Shown: positions 35,176 through 46,624 of the stretch, in pieces | Numbering within the stretch: position 1 is the stretch's first letter | How the letters are laid out: every line of letters begins with the position of its first letter | Assembly (NCBI GenBank): GCA_014656495.1 | Contig: BNCN01000008.1 | Location: 432,825 to 496,824 of the forward strand | Direction of reading: 5' to 3' | Length of the DNA stretch: 64,000 bases | Origin: Comamonas sp. KCTC 72670 | Lineage (GTDB): Bacteria > Myxococcota > Myxococcia > Myxococcales > Myxococcaceae | Program-made: the position numbers and the translations under genes | The notes under the pieces: generated by a model | The model's input: the letters and a program-made list of their open reading frames with translations, nothing else | Databases searched by the model: none | Told to the model about the DNA's origin: nothing

Positions 35176-36183
35176 ATGGCCAAGAGCCCCTCCCAGAAGC
35201 GTCCGTCGAAGGCGAAGAAGCCCTCCGCTGGCGGCACGTCCGCCGCGACGTCGAAGTCGAAGGTGAAGCAGGCCGCCGCTCCGAAGTCGGCTGTCGCGCC
35301 GAAGAAGGCCGCGGCTTCCAAGTCGGCTGCGCCGCCGGCGCCGGCCACGGCTCCCAAGTCGGCCGCGCCGAAGAAGGCCGCCGCCTCGAAGTCGGCCGCG
35401 CCGCGGTCGGCCACCGGGCCCATCAAGCCCACGCCGGCCACTCCGCCGGCGCCCGCCACCAAGCCCACGCCGGTCACTCCGCCGAAGCCCGCCACCGGGC
35501 CCACGCCGCCCAAGCGGGCCTCATCGGCACGCGTGGCGGTGCCCCCGGATGCCGAGCCGGATACCTCCCGGTCCCCCGTCCTGGAAGCCGAGCCCGTGTT
35601 CGCCGACGCTCCCGAGGCGGGCCGCAAATCCCCCAAGGCGCTCCCGTCCGGCGAGCCGTCAGGCCGCGTCCTGCCCTTCGAAATCGACCCCAAGCGGATG
35701 GAAGAGGGGCTGCGCAAGCTCCAGGGGGAGATGGTCCACTGGGCCAACAAGGGCCGCTACACGCGGGTGCGCTTCAAGTTCCGGGGCAAGCAACTGCTGC
35801 CGGACCTGCCGCTGGCCGCGGTGGTGGCCGCCGAGGGGCTCACGTTCTACTGGGGCGGCATCCTGCGCGTGCTCATCGCCAACGTGGTGGGCGGCAGCGT
35901 GTTCCAGGTGGAGCTCGTCAACGACTCGGAGAAGCGCATCCAGGCCGGCAAGGAGGCGCTGTTGTCGGGAGACGTGGACCAGGCCCTGGCGCTGTTCCGG
36001 GAGGCCGTCGCCATGGACCGCGACCAGCCCTCCGCGCACCTCAACGTGGGCGTGGCCTTGAAGCTCCAGGGCGACCGCGCCGGGGCCCTGGCGGCGTTCG
36101 AAAAAGCGAAGGAACTGGACCCGGAAGGACCCGTGGGCGCGGAGGCCGAGCGCCTGGCCGCTCCCCTGCGCCCGCAGGGCTGA
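35176..36183 (+). CDS. Histone-H1-like Lys/Ala/Pro-rich protein with C-terminal TPR
   Basis: 335 residues. The first ~115 are almost wholly Lys, Ala, Pro and Ser (SPSQKRPSKAKKPSAGGTSA, KKAAASKSAAP twice), like eukaryotic H1 tails and the histone-like domains of some myxobacterial regulators. An acidic linker follows, then a folded part (about 165-240: MVHWANKGRYTRVRFKFRGK) and two TPR repeats (GKEALLSGDVDQALALFREA; HLNVGVALKLQGDRAGALAA). The basic tail could bind DNA or RNA and the TPR a partner. It sits just upstream of gyrA on the same strand. Function is inferred only. Confidence 0.75.
   Translation: MAKSPSQKRPSKAKKPSAGGTSAATSKSKVKQAAAPKSAVAPKKAAASKSAAPPAPATAPKSAAPKKAAASKSAAPRSATGPIKPTPATPPAPATKPTPVTPPKPATGPTPPKRASSARVAVPPDAEPDTSRSPVLEAEPVFADAPEAGRKSPKALPSGEPSGRVLPFEIDPKRMEEGLRKLQGEMVHWANKGRYTRVRFKFRGKQLLPDLPLAAVVAAEGLTFYWGGILRVLIANVVGGSVFQVELVNDSEKRIQAGKEALLSGDVDQALALFREAVAMDRDQPSAHLNVGVALKLQGDRAGALAAFEKAKELDPEGPVGAEAERLAAPLRPQG
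35296..35402 (+). repeat. Imperfect direct repeat in the histone-like tail
   Basis: Two 38-base copies (35296-35333 and 35365-35402) encode the same APKKAAASKSAAP block and differ mainly at third codon positions. The tail seems to have grown by internal duplication followed by synonymous drift. Confidence 0.6.
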
Positions 36184-36263
36184 AAAAGGCCCGTCCAAGC
36201 GTTCAAAATACAGGCCCTTTCCGGCATCCCGCCGTCCAGGGCACGACCCCCTTGTTTCCTCTG

Positions 36264-36292
36264 TTGACGCTGGGAAATCCAGGGGTTACGAA
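36264..36292 (+). promoter_or_regulatory. Probable gyrA promoter
   Basis: TTGACG (36264-36269) and TACGAA (36287-36292) are 17 bases apart, about 60 bases before the gyrA ATG, in the gap after the TPR gene. It fits a vegetative promoter with a weak -10 box. Confidence 0.4.
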
Positions 36293-36351
36293 CGCTCACT
36301 CACTGGATGGCGGCCCCCTTTGGCGGGCCCCTCCGCAGACTTCCAGAGCTC

Positions 36352-39180
<2,829 letters not shown>

Positions 39181-39192
39181 GACGTTTGAAGT

Positions 39193-39265
39193 CCCGTGGG
39201 GCCATGCCTCAAGGCCTCACGGGCGCTGAAGCTTGACGGGGATGCGGCGGAAGTCGCGTCCCCGT
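39193..39265. terminator. Tandem hairpins between convergent gyrA and DUSAM gene
   Basis: First hairpin: CCCGTGGGGCC (39193-39203) pairs with GGCCTCACGGG (39213-39223), 11 pairs with one G-U. Second: ACGGGGA (39236-39242) pairs with TCCCCGT (39259-39265). They lie between two convergent stops (39180 and 39272) and probably end transcription from both sides. Confidence 0.6.
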
Positions 39266-39271
39266 TGTCGT

Positions 39272-39652
39272 TCAGGGCTCATCATCCAGCAGATTGAGCT
39301 GACCTTGTGCCACGGCGCGGTAGTGGGGCACGACCTCGACGGCCAGCACGTCGCGCATTTCCTGGCGAGCGCTGTCGAAGTCACCCGCGCGCTTGTGTTG
39401 GTACATCCGGTGAAGCGAGTCCACCATGCGGCTGGACCCTTCGCTGATACGGCGAGAACACTCTCGGAGGAGCTCCAGGGCGCTCGTGTCCGATGCGAGA
39501 GCAGAGGCCGCATCGGCATGGCTGATGCCCACTTCACGCGCCGTTCTCGTCAGGAGTTCCCGCACGTCGGCGGTGAGTATCCACGGGGCCCCATCCCGAA
39601 GCACCTGGCGGGCCAGCGCGCGAATCGGGTCCCAATCGAGTTCGTCAGCCAT
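39272..39652 (-). CDS. DUSAM-domain protein
   Basis: 126 residues matching the small myxobacterial DUSAM family: ELDWDPIRALARQVLRDGAP at the start, LTADVRELLTRTAREVGIS in the middle and AGDFDSARQEMRDVLAVEVV followed by PHYRAVAQGQL at the end. The family is almost confined to Myxococcus and Stigmatella relatives, is all-helical and has no known activity. It begins 3 bases after the Cys-rich lipoprotein gene stop (39656), so the two form a pair translated from one message. Confidence 0.85.
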   Translation of the reverse strand: MADELDWDPIRALARQVLRDGAPWILTADVRELLTRTAREVGISHADAASALASDTSALELLRECSRRISEGSSRMVDSLHRMYQHKRAGDFDSARQEMRDVLAVEVVPHYRAVAQGQLNLLDDEP

Positions 39653-39655
39653 GCG

Positions 39656-40069
39656 CTACTTTCCCACGGGATAGCACTTGTCGCCGGGCCATTCGTGTTG
39701 ACCCTCGCAGAGCTGGAAGCAGGCGTAGCAGTGCCCCTTCCATCCCTCTTGCTTGCAGTCGCCATAGGCACGAATGCATGCCCGCTTCCACTCCGGGAGG
39801 GCCGCGTTGTGTGAGTCATCCCATGCGACGGGAGCCGTGTCGGCGGCGGCTTTGGCGCCGGCCATGAACACAGCGGCCTCGGCAGCGGAGAGGCCACAGG
39901 CCTCGGGCGTGCCAGGAAAGCGCTGAAGGCAGCAGGACACCGTGTCGGAACAGGAAGTCAGTGCATAGGGGGCACTTCTGCTTCCATTCGAGTGTGCGCC
40001 ACTGGTGCAGCCTGATGCGAGGCATGCGAATGCAGACATCAGGAACAGGGAGGAATGATTGCTTTCCAT
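39656..40069 (-). CDS. Cys-rich lipoprotein of a myxobacterial family
   Basis: 137 residues from the ATG at 40069. The signal peptide ends in CLASGCTSG (lipobox), so it is exported and lipid-anchored. The mature chain has CCLQRFPGTPEACGLSAAEA and a C-terminal block WKRACIRAYGDCKQEGWKGH, then CYACFQLCEGQHEWPGDKC, giving about ten cysteines likely held as disulphides. From memory this terminal block recurs in small secreted proteins of Myxococcaceae of unknown role, sometimes near toxin-type genes. It starts 10 bases after the PfkB kinase stop and is followed by the DUSAM gene. Confidence 0.68.
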   Translation of the reverse strand: MESNHSSLFLMSAFACLASGCTSGAHSNGSRSAPYALTSCSDTVSCCLQRFPGTPEACGLSAAEAAVFMAGAKAAADTAPVAWDDSHNAALPEWKRACIRAYGDCKQEGWKGHCYACFQLCEGQHEWPGDKCYPVGK

Positions 40070-40079
40070 CCGCCGCTGC

Positions 40080-40916
40080 TTAGCGCAGGTCCACCGGAAT
40101 CCGGCTGACATCCAGCTTGGGCACACCGACCTGTGTCACGGCCTGCGCGCCAAACCCATTCGCAATCTCGGCACACCGCGCGAGCGGCAGCTCCCGCAAC
40201 AACCCCAACGCGAACCCCGCGAGGAAACAGTCTCCCGCGCCCGTGGTGTCCACCGCCTCCACGGGAACACCCGGCACGTCCAGACGCGCATCCGCCGTGT
40301 ACACCGTGCATCCCCGCGCGCCGCGCGTCACCACCAGGCACGTGCGCCGGCGCACCCGCTCGATGTCCAGCGCCTCGGCTTCCTCTTCGCTGGCCTTCAG
40401 CACGCGGAGCCGCTCCAGCATCGCGTCGAACGGCGTGTCCGCCAGGCGCACGTTGAGAACGCGCCCGCCGGCGTCCAGCGTCCGCAGCAGCCCTTGCGCG
40501 TCCGCCAGCACCTGCCGGGCGCGCTCCGAGACGCGAAGCAGCGTCTCCGGCAACACCTCACCGGCCACCCCGCACGCCAGCGCCACGCGCGCGTCCACCG
40601 TGATGTCCTCGGGGCGGATGGGCGCTGACTTCGCGCTGACATGAAGCGTTCGTGCCTCGCCCGAGAGGTCCGCGATGAACTGCGTGGTGCGCGTGCCCGG
40701 CACGACGCGCGGCGGATGCCGGACCTGGTCCGTGTAGCGGAAGTCCTCGCCCGCCACGGCGGCCACCGCGTAATCGCAGCGCAGCGCATCCAGCACGGCG
40801 GAGATGTACGCCGCCGACCCGCCGAGCGCATGCGTCTGCTGCCCGGGGCCATGCCTGAGCAGGTCATGGCAGTAATTGCCGACGACCAGGATGTCTCGAA
40901 CAGGCGCGGGCCGCAT
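40080..40916 (-). CDS. PfkB-family carbohydrate kinase
   Basis: 278 residues from the ATG at 40916; the frame upstream overlaps the NTF2-like gene and is not coding. ILVVGNYCHDLL starts the fold, GGSAAYISAVLDAL is the substrate-side PfkB signature 1, and VDTTGAGDCFLAGFALGL is the second signature with the catalytic Asp and anion hole. It should phosphorylate a sugar or nucleoside with ATP in the cytoplasm; the acceptor cannot be told from sequence. It follows the NTF2-like gene by 10 bases. Confidence 0.87.
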   Translation of the reverse strand: MRPAPVRDILVVGNYCHDLLRHGPGQQTHALGGSAAYISAVLDALRCDYAVAAVAGEDFRYTDQVRHPPRVVPGTRTTQFIADLSGEARTLHVSAKSAPIRPEDITVDARVALACGVAGEVLPETLLRVSERARQVLADAQGLLRTLDAGGRVLNVRLADTPFDAMLERLRVLKASEEEAEALDIERVRRRTCLVVTRGARGCTVYTADARLDVPGVPVEAVDTTGAGDCFLAGFALGLLRELPLARCAEIANGFGAQAVTQVGVPKLDVSRIPVDLR

Positions 40917-40926
40917 GGCGCGCCTT

Positions 40927-41562
40927 CTACTTCCGCGTGAAGTCCTTTGGCACCGGCGTCTCCGTGGCCTTGTCGTCCGTCCAGGCGATGTTGAGGATCC
41001 ACCAGCGCTGGCCGTCGAAGACGAGCTGGATGCTGTTGACCCCCTGGACCAGCGCCGGCCCGTTCGGGCTCTCGCGCGTTTCATACGCGCTCATCACGTG
41101 GACCAGGTGGCCATAGCCGGCCGTCTGGCGGTGCAGCTCCTTCTCGTAGAAGCCGCGCTTGCCGAACGCCACCGTGGCGGAGCTGACGTACGCCTCGGGC
41201 GAGAACGGCGTGGCCACGGGCGAGGGCCCCGCCTTCGGCTTGCGCATCGGAATCATCTGGGCCCCCGGGTAGAAGAGCGACTGGAACCGTTGCCAGTCGC
41301 GCGGCTGTCCCGCCGGTCCGCTGATGACGTTGTAGAGCGCGGCGATGATGGCGTCGACGGAGCCCACGTCCTCCGGCCGAGGCGCGGGCGCGGTCTGGAG
41401 CTCGCTCCGGGTCCGCCGCATGGCCTCGTTCATCGGGTTGGGCGCCAACTTCTTCTGCGCGGGGGCGGACGAAGCCTGCGGCGCCACGGGCGCTTGTTGC
41501 GCGAACGCGGCGGGAGCGGTGAGCAGGGCGGCGGCGCAGGCGATGATGAACGGGCGAGGCAT
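40927..41562 (-). CDS. Secreted NTF2/SnoaL-like protein
   Basis: 211 residues. RPFIIACAAALLTAPAAFAQ is a Sec signal peptide with AxA cleavage. After a Pro/Ala/Gln linker the domain (about 65-205) has DVGSVDAIIAALYNVISG, RDWQRFQSLFYPGAQMIPM and LVFDGQRWWILNIAWTDD, the cone-shaped NTF2-like fold (DUF4440/SnoaL type). Such domains bind small ligands or catalyse; nothing shows which. It is encoded with the PfkB kinase and is divergent from the iron transporter. Confidence 0.75.
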   Translation of the reverse strand: MPRPFIIACAAALLTAPAAFAQQAPVAPQASSAPAQKKLAPNPMNEAMRRTRSELQTAPAPRPEDVGSVDAIIAALYNVISGPAGQPRDWQRFQSLFYPGAQMIPMRKPKAGPSPVATPFSPEAYVSSATVAFGKRGFYEKELHRQTAGYGHLVHVMSAYETRESPNGPALVQGVNSIQLVFDGQRWWILNIAWTDDKATETPVPKDFTRK

Positions 41563-41706
41563 GATGTCTCCACGGTGTCGGGAGGAAGCGTCCCCAGAGG
41601 CTACTCCGGCGCGCGGCGACGCGCTGGTGTCACCTGCGCCGTGCTCCGAAAGGCGACACCGTACATCCGGTGGAAGCCGGGCATTCCCTCCGTTAGGGTG
41701 CCGCCC

Positions 41707-42690
41707 ATGGTTCGTCTCCTTCTATTCTCCCTGGCCCTGGCCCTGTCCTCCCCCGCGCTCGCGGCGGAGACGCTCACCATCTACTCCGGCCGCAACGAGA
41801 AGCTCGTCGGGCCGCTGCTCAAGAAGTTCACCGAGAAGACGGGCATCGAGGTGAAGGTGCGCTACGGCGAGACGCCGCAGCTCGCCGCCACGCTGATGGA
41901 GGAGGGCGCGAAGACGCCCGCCGACGTGTTCTTCGCGCAGGATGCGGGAGCGCTCGGCGCGCTGGCGAAGTCGGGGCAACTGGAGGCGCTGCCCCAGGAG
42001 ACGCTGGACAAGGTGGACGCGCGCTTCCGTTCTCCGCAGGGCGTGTGGGTGGGCACCAGCGGCCGGGCGCGCGTCGTGGCCTACAACACGAAGAAGGTGA
42101 AGGCGAACGCGCTGCCCAAGAGCATCCTGGGTTTCACGGACCCGAAGTGGAAGGGCCGCCTGGGCTGGGCGCCCACCAACGCGTCGTTCCAGTCCTTCGT
42201 CACCGCGCTGCGGCTGCTCAAGGGCGACGAGGCCGCGACCCAGTGGCTCACGGGCATTCAGGCCAACGCGCCGCGCGTCTACAAGAACAACTCGGCGGTC
42301 ATCGAGGCGCTGGGCCGCGGTGAAATCGACGCGGGCTTCGTGAATCACTACTACCTGTACTCCGCGAAGAAGAACAAAGCCGACCTGCCCGTGGCCAACC
42401 ACTTCGTCGCCGCCGGCGACCCGGGCGCGCTGGTGAACGTGGCGGGCGTGGCCATCCTCAAGGGGACGAAGCACGCGGACGCGGCGAAGAAGCTGGCCGC
42501 GTACCTGCTGGACACCGAGGCGCAGGCGTACTTCGCGCAGGAGACCTACGAGTTCCCGCTCGTCTCCGGCGTGAAGATGGCGGAGGGCCTGCCCGCGCTC
42601 GACAAGGTGGGCTCGCCGGACCTGGACCTGTCGAAGCTCGACGACCTGCGCGGCACCGTGAAGCTGCTCCAGGACACCGGCGTCCTCTGA
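41707..42690 (+). CDS. Ferric-iron ABC transporter, periplasmic binding protein
   Basis: 327 residues from the ATG at 41707, with signal peptide LLLFSLALALSSPALAAE. LTIYSGRNEKLVGPLLKKF is the family start; GFVNHYYLYSAKKN holds the Tyr-Tyr pair that in FbpA/FutA proteins coordinates Fe3+. It captures ferric iron in the periplasm and delivers it to the permease. The stop overlaps the permease start (TGATG), so the operon is translationally coupled. No Fur box was evident by eye. Confidence 0.92.
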   Translation: MVRLLLFSLALALSSPALAAETLTIYSGRNEKLVGPLLKKFTEKTGIEVKVRYGETPQLAATLMEEGAKTPADVFFAQDAGALGALAKSGQLEALPQETLDKVDARFRSPQGVWVGTSGRARVVAYNTKKVKANALPKSILGFTDPKWKGRLGWAPTNASFQSFVTALRLLKGDEAATQWLTGIQANAPRVYKNNSAVIEALGRGEIDAGFVNHYYLYSAKKNKADLPVANHFVAAGDPGALVNVAGVAILKGTKHADAAKKLAAYLLDTEAQAYFAQETYEFPLVSGVKMAEGLPALDKVGSPDLDLSKLDDLRGTVKLLQDTGVL

Positions 42691-44255
42691 TGCGCCGTCG
42701 TGCCCCGGTCGGTTTGTGGGTGGCCGGCGTGGCCGTGGCCGCGCTGGCGTTGGTGCCCGCGGTGTACCTGGGCGTGCGCGCCGTGGAAGCGGACGCGGAC
42801 GCCTGGGGGCTGCTGCTGCGAGACCGGACGTGGGGCCTGCTCGGCCGCACGTTGGGGCTCGCGGCGGCGGTGACGGCCTGCGCGGCGTTGCTGGCCTTGC
42901 CGCTGGCGTGGCTGACCACGCGCACGGACCTGCCGGGGCGCCGGCTCTGGACGGTGCTGTTGTGCGTGCCCTTGGCCGTGCCGACCTTCGTCAGCGGCTA
43001 CGTGCTGCTGGCGGCGTTCGGCGTGGGCGGCGCGCTGGAGGAGCCCCTGACGCGCTGGGGGCTCCCCGTGCCCCCCGTGTACGGCTTCCCCGGGGCGCTG
43101 CTGGCGCTCACCGTGTCGACGTATCCGTATTTCTTCCTCGCGCTGCGCGCCGGGCTGTTGTCCCAGGACCCGGCATGGCTGGAGGGCGCCCGCAGCCTGG
43201 GGCTCACGCCCGCGCGGGCCTTCTCCCGCATCACCGTGCCCTTGCTTCGCCCGGCCTTCGCGTCCGGCGCGCTGCTGGTGGGCCTCTATGTGCTCTCGGA
43301 TTTCGGCGCGGTGGCGCTGCTCCAGTACGACGCCTTCTCGCGCGCCATCTACGTGCAATACGAAGGCGCGTATGACCGCAGCTACGCGGCGCTGCTCGGG
43401 CTGGCGCTCGTGTCCGTGACGGTGGGCGTGCTGGCCCTGGAGCTATGGCTGCGGGGCCGCGCGGGCTACCACCGCAGCGCGAAGGGCGCCGCGCGGGCCG
43501 TCGCGCCCGTGTCCTTGGGCGGCTGGCGCGCGCCGGCGCTGTTGCTGTGCGGCGCGGTGGTGGCGGTGGGCGTCGGGCTGCCCGTGGGCGTGCTCGTATA
43601 TTGGGGCGTGCAGGGTCTGTCCGTGGAGTCGGGGCCGATGCTGGTGCCCGCCTGGAACTCGGTGAGCGCCTCCCTGATGGGCGCGGTGGCGGCGGTGGTG
43701 AGCGCGCTGCCCCTGGCCTTCCTCGCGGTGCGCTACCCGAGCCGTCTCACGGTGGCGCTGGAGCGCGTGTCCTACGCGGGCTACGCGCTGCCGCCCATCG
43801 TGCTGGCGCTGTCGCTCGTCTTCCTGGGCGTGCAGGCGGTGCCGTTCCTGTACGGCACGTTGGTGATGTTGGTGCTCGCGTACGTGGTGCGCTTCCTCCC
43901 GCAGGCGGTGGGGGTGGTGCGCGCGTCGCTGCTCCAGCTCAACCCGCACCTGCCGGAGGCCGCGGCCTCGTTGGGGCACCCGCCCTCCGGCGTGCTCCGC
44001 CGCGTGACGGCGCCGCTGCTGCGGCCCGGGCTCCTGGCGGGCGCGGCGCTCGTCTTCCTCACCGCGATGAAGGAGCTGCCCGCGACGCTGCTCCTGGCGC
44101 CCATCGGCTTCGAGACGCTCGCCACGCGCGTCTGGGGCGCCACCGCGGAGGGCCGCTTCGCCGAGGCCGCTGGGCCGGCGTTGCTGCTGATGGCCGTCTC
44201 CACGCTGGGGGTGGGGCTGCTCGTGTCGCAAGAGGGCCGCTCGTCTCCGGGGTAA
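42690..44255 (+). CDS. Ferric-iron ABC transporter permease (FbpB-like)
   Basis: 521 residues with about twelve membrane helices in two repeats. Each repeat has an EAA loop that docks the ATPase: LEGARSLGLTPARAFSRITV and PEAAASLGHPPSGVLRRVTA. A duplicated, fused permease of this size is typical of FbpB-type iron importers. It begins on the last base of the binding-protein stop and is followed 48 bases later by the ATPase gene. Confidence 0.92.
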   Translation: MRRRAPVGLWVAGVAVAALALVPAVYLGVRAVEADADAWGLLLRDRTWGLLGRTLGLAAAVTACAALLALPLAWLTTRTDLPGRRLWTVLLCVPLAVPTFVSGYVLLAAFGVGGALEEPLTRWGLPVPPVYGFPGALLALTVSTYPYFFLALRAGLLSQDPAWLEGARSLGLTPARAFSRITVPLLRPAFASGALLVGLYVLSDFGAVALLQYDAFSRAIYVQYEGAYDRSYAALLGLALVSVTVGVLALELWLRGRAGYHRSAKGAARAVAPVSLGGWRAPALLLCGAVVAVGVGLPVGVLVYWGVQGLSVESGPMLVPAWNSVSASLMGAVAAVVSALPLAFLAVRYPSRLTVALERVSYAGYALPPIVLALSLVFLGVQAVPFLYGTLVMLVLAYVVRFLPQAVGVVRASLLQLNPHLPEAAASLGHPPSGVLRRVTAPLLRPGLLAGAALVFLTAMKELPATLLLAPIGFETLATRVWGATAEGRFAEAAGPALLLMAVSTLGVGLLVSQEGRSSPG

Positions 44256-44303
44256 GGCAAAGCGCCCTGCCGCGCGGGAACGCGGTAGGGTGCGCCGGCC
44301 GCC

Positions 44304-45362
44304 ATGTCTCAGCTCTCGCTCGACGCCGTCACCCTTCGTTATGCCTCCAGCGGTACCGCCGCGGTGGACGGCCTGTCCCTGGCGGTGGAGCCCGGCGAGG
44401 TGCTGGCGCTGCTCGGGCCGTCGGGGTGCGGCAAGACGACGACGCTGCGGCTGGTGGCGGGCTTCGAGCGCCCCAATGGGGGCACGCTCACCCTGGAGGG
44501 CCGCACCCTGGCGGGCCCGGGCGCCTTCGTGCCGCCCGAGCAGCGCAGCGTGGGCATGGTGTTCCAGGACTACGCCCTCTTCCCGCACCTGTCCGTGCTG
44601 GAGAACGTGGCCTTTGGCCTCACCGCGCTGTCGCGCCAGGACGCCCGGGCGCGCGCGAGCCAGATGTTGAAGCTCTTCGGCCTGGAGGGCTTCGAAGCGC
44701 GCCTGCCGCACGCGCTCTCGGGCGGGCAGCAGCAGCGTGTGGCGCTGGCCCGGGCATTGGCGCCGGGGCCTCGGGTGCTGCTGCTGGACGAGCCCTTCTC
44801 CAGCTTGGACAGCGCGCTGCGCGCCTCCACGCGGATGGAGGTGCGGCGGGTGCTCAAGTCGCTGGGCGCCACGGTGATTCTCGTCACGCATGACCAGCAG
44901 GAGGCCATGGCCTTCGCGGACCGGCTGGCGGTGATGCGGGCGGGCAAGGTGGAGCAGGTGGGCACGCCGGAGGCCGTCTACGCCACGCCGCGCACGGCCT
45001 TCGTGGCGTACTTCCTGGGCGGCACCAACCTGCTGCCCGGCGTGGGCTTTGGGAACGGCGCCCGGACGCTGCTCGGCATCCTCCCGGTGGTGGGCGCGCC
45101 CGCGAAGGGCAACGTGCTGCTGTCGCTGCGGCCAGAGGCGCTGAGGCTGGTTCCGGACACGGACAGCGTCGCGATAGGCGGTGCCCTGCGCGCGGAGGTG
45201 CTGGCGCGCGAGTTCCAAGGTCCTTCCGCCGAGTACACGATTGCCTGCAACGGCCTGGAGCTCACGGTGCGAGGAGCGCCTGAGTCTCCGCTGCGAGCAG
45301 GCGACCGGGCGCGGCTGGAGGTGGTGGGCCGGGCGATGGTGTTGGAGGACACTCCGGACTGA
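44304..45362 (+). CDS. Ferric-iron ABC transporter ATPase (FbpC-like)
   Basis: 352 residues. ATPase domain with Walker A LLGPSGCGKTTTLRL, Q loop VFQDYALFPHLSV, signature LSGGQQQRVALARAL, Walker B RVLLLDEPFSSLD and H loop LVTHDQQEA. A TOBE-like C-terminal domain (about 235-350: VLLSLRPEALRLVPD) follows, as in FbpC and other importer ATPases. It completes the three-gene iron importer and energises uptake at the inner membrane. Confidence 0.93.
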   Translation: MSQLSLDAVTLRYASSGTAAVDGLSLAVEPGEVLALLGPSGCGKTTTLRLVAGFERPNGGTLTLEGRTLAGPGAFVPPEQRSVGMVFQDYALFPHLSVLENVAFGLTALSRQDARARASQMLKLFGLEGFEARLPHALSGGQQQRVALARALAPGPRVLLLDEPFSSLDSALRASTRMEVRRVLKSLGATVILVTHDQQEAMAFADRLAVMRAGKVEQVGTPEAVYATPRTAFVAYFLGGTNLLPGVGFGNGARTLLGILPVVGAPAKGNVLLSLRPEALRLVPDTDSVAIGGALRAEVLAREFQGPSAEYTIACNGLELTVRGAPESPLRAGDRARLEVVGRAMVLEDTPD

Positions 45363-45451
45363 GCCTGCCTGTCTTCCAGGCAACCGGACGGCATACGCTG
45401 GGTGTGGGCTGGGGCCGCAATCACCGAGGCCCCTCATGCGTAGAGGTAGGT

Positions 45452-45724
45452 ATGAACATCGCAGGCCTTCGTGGAATGGGGAGCCGTTTTTTCCGGTACG
45501 TGCGCGACCCGCACGTGGCGCTCTGGCGGAAGCTCGCCGGCGTACTCGCGGTGGTCTACTTCCTGTCGCCCGTGGACGCGATTCCGGACGTCATCCCGGT
45601 GCTCGGGTGGCTGGATGACCTCGGCGTGTTGTCCGCCGCGGCCTTCTTCATGGTGAGAGAGGTGCAGCGTCACCAGCTCACCGTCGAGGGCACGGCCACG
45701 CCGGGAAGCGCCGCGTCGCCGTGA
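45452..45724 (+). CDS. DUF1232 (YkvA-like) small membrane protein
   Basis: 90 residues from the ATG at 45452, with AGAGG upstream. The core LWRKLAGVLAVVYFLSPVDAIPDVIPVLGWLDDLGVLSAA is the DUF1232 signature, quoted here only as its landmarks: VYFLSPVDAIPD and GWLDDLGV. It has one or two membrane segments. The family's role is unknown, with suggestions of membrane-stress or lysosome-like trafficking links. It is a single gene between the iron operon and the SDR gene. Confidence 0.85.
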   Translation: MNIAGLRGMGSRFFRYVRDPHVALWRKLAGVLAVVYFLSPVDAIPDVIPVLGWLDDLGVLSAAAFFMVREVQRHQLTVEGTATPGSAASP

Positions 45725-45788
45725 GCCTCTTGTCGTGCCCCGCGCCGTCATGGTTTGTGCGCCAGGAAGGCTGGCGCACGGAGTAGAG

Positions 45789-46619
45789 ATGACGGCGAGG
45801 CGGAAGCGAGTGGTTCTCATCACCGGTGCTTCATCGGGCATCGGCAAGGCGTGTGCGGAGCTGCTGAGCACCCGTGGGTACGCCGTCTACGGCACGAGCC
45901 GCCGGCCCGTGAAGGACGCGCCGCCGGGCTACCCGATGCTGGTGATGGACGTCACCCAGGAGGACTCCGTGCAGCGGGCCGTGGAGACGGTGCTGGCGCG
46001 GGAGCGCGGCTACCTCGACACGGTGGTGAACAACGCGGGGTACGCGCTCGCGGGGGCCGCCGAGGACACCTCCATCGAGGAGGCCCGTGCGCAGCTCGAC
46101 GCCAACTTCCTGGGCGCCCTTCGCGTGTGCAAGGCCGTGTTGCCGACGATGCGGAAGCAGGGCTTCGGGCGCATCATCCAGGTCAGCTCCCTGGGAGGGC
46201 AGGTGGGGTTGCCCTTCCAGTCTCTCTACAGCGCCAGCAAGTTCGCCCTGGAGGGCTTCACCGAGGCGCTCCGCCAGGAGGTCGCCGGGTTCGGCATCGA
46301 GGCCGCGCTGGTGCAGCCCGGCGACGTGAAGACGCGCATCACCGAGAACCGCGTCCGCGTCGCGAAGGCGGGCGCGGGCTCCGCGTACCAGGCGCGCTTC
46401 GAAGCGGCGCTCGAGGCCATCGAGTCCGGCGAGCGGGAAGGCCTGGTCGCCGAGGACGTGGCGAAGAAGGTGCTGGCGGTGATGGAGCGTGAAGCGCCAC
46501 GCGTGCGCTACCCGGTGGCGACTCTGGCGCAGCGGGCGGGGATGGTGGCGAAGGCGGTGCTGCCCTCGCGCACGTTCGAGAAGGTCGTGATGTCCCTCTA
46601 TGGCTTGCGCCGGCGCTGA
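45789..46619 (+). CDS. Short-chain dehydrogenase/reductase (SDR)
   Basis: 276 residues from the ATG at 45789 (GGAG upstream); an earlier in-frame ATG lacks a ribosome site. Rossmann signature VLITGASSGIGKACAELL, NNAG motif TVVNNAGYALAG, catalytic Ser in IIQVSSLGGQVG and Tyr/Lys in LYSASKFALEGF are all present, followed by VQPGDVKTRI. It is a classical NAD(P)-dependent SDR of the 'oxidoreductase/retinol dehydrogenase-like' type. Substrate unknown. Confidence 0.92.
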   Translation: MTARRKRVVLITGASSGIGKACAELLSTRGYAVYGTSRRPVKDAPPGYPMLVMDVTQEDSVQRAVETVLARERGYLDTVVNNAGYALAGAAEDTSIEEARAQLDANFLGALRVCKAVLPTMRKQGFGRIIQVSSLGGQVGLPFQSLYSASKFALEGFTEALRQEVAGFGIEAALVQPGDVKTRITENRVRVAKAGAGSAYQARFEAALEAIESGEREGLVAEDVAKKVLAVMEREAPRVRYPVATLAQRAGMVAKAVLPSRTFEKVVMSLYGLRRR

Positions 46620-46624
46620 GCCGG

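Noticed and set aside
43443..45437. 664-residue minus-strand frame over the iron transporter
   Set aside because: Antisense of ABC genes with complete Walker motifs.
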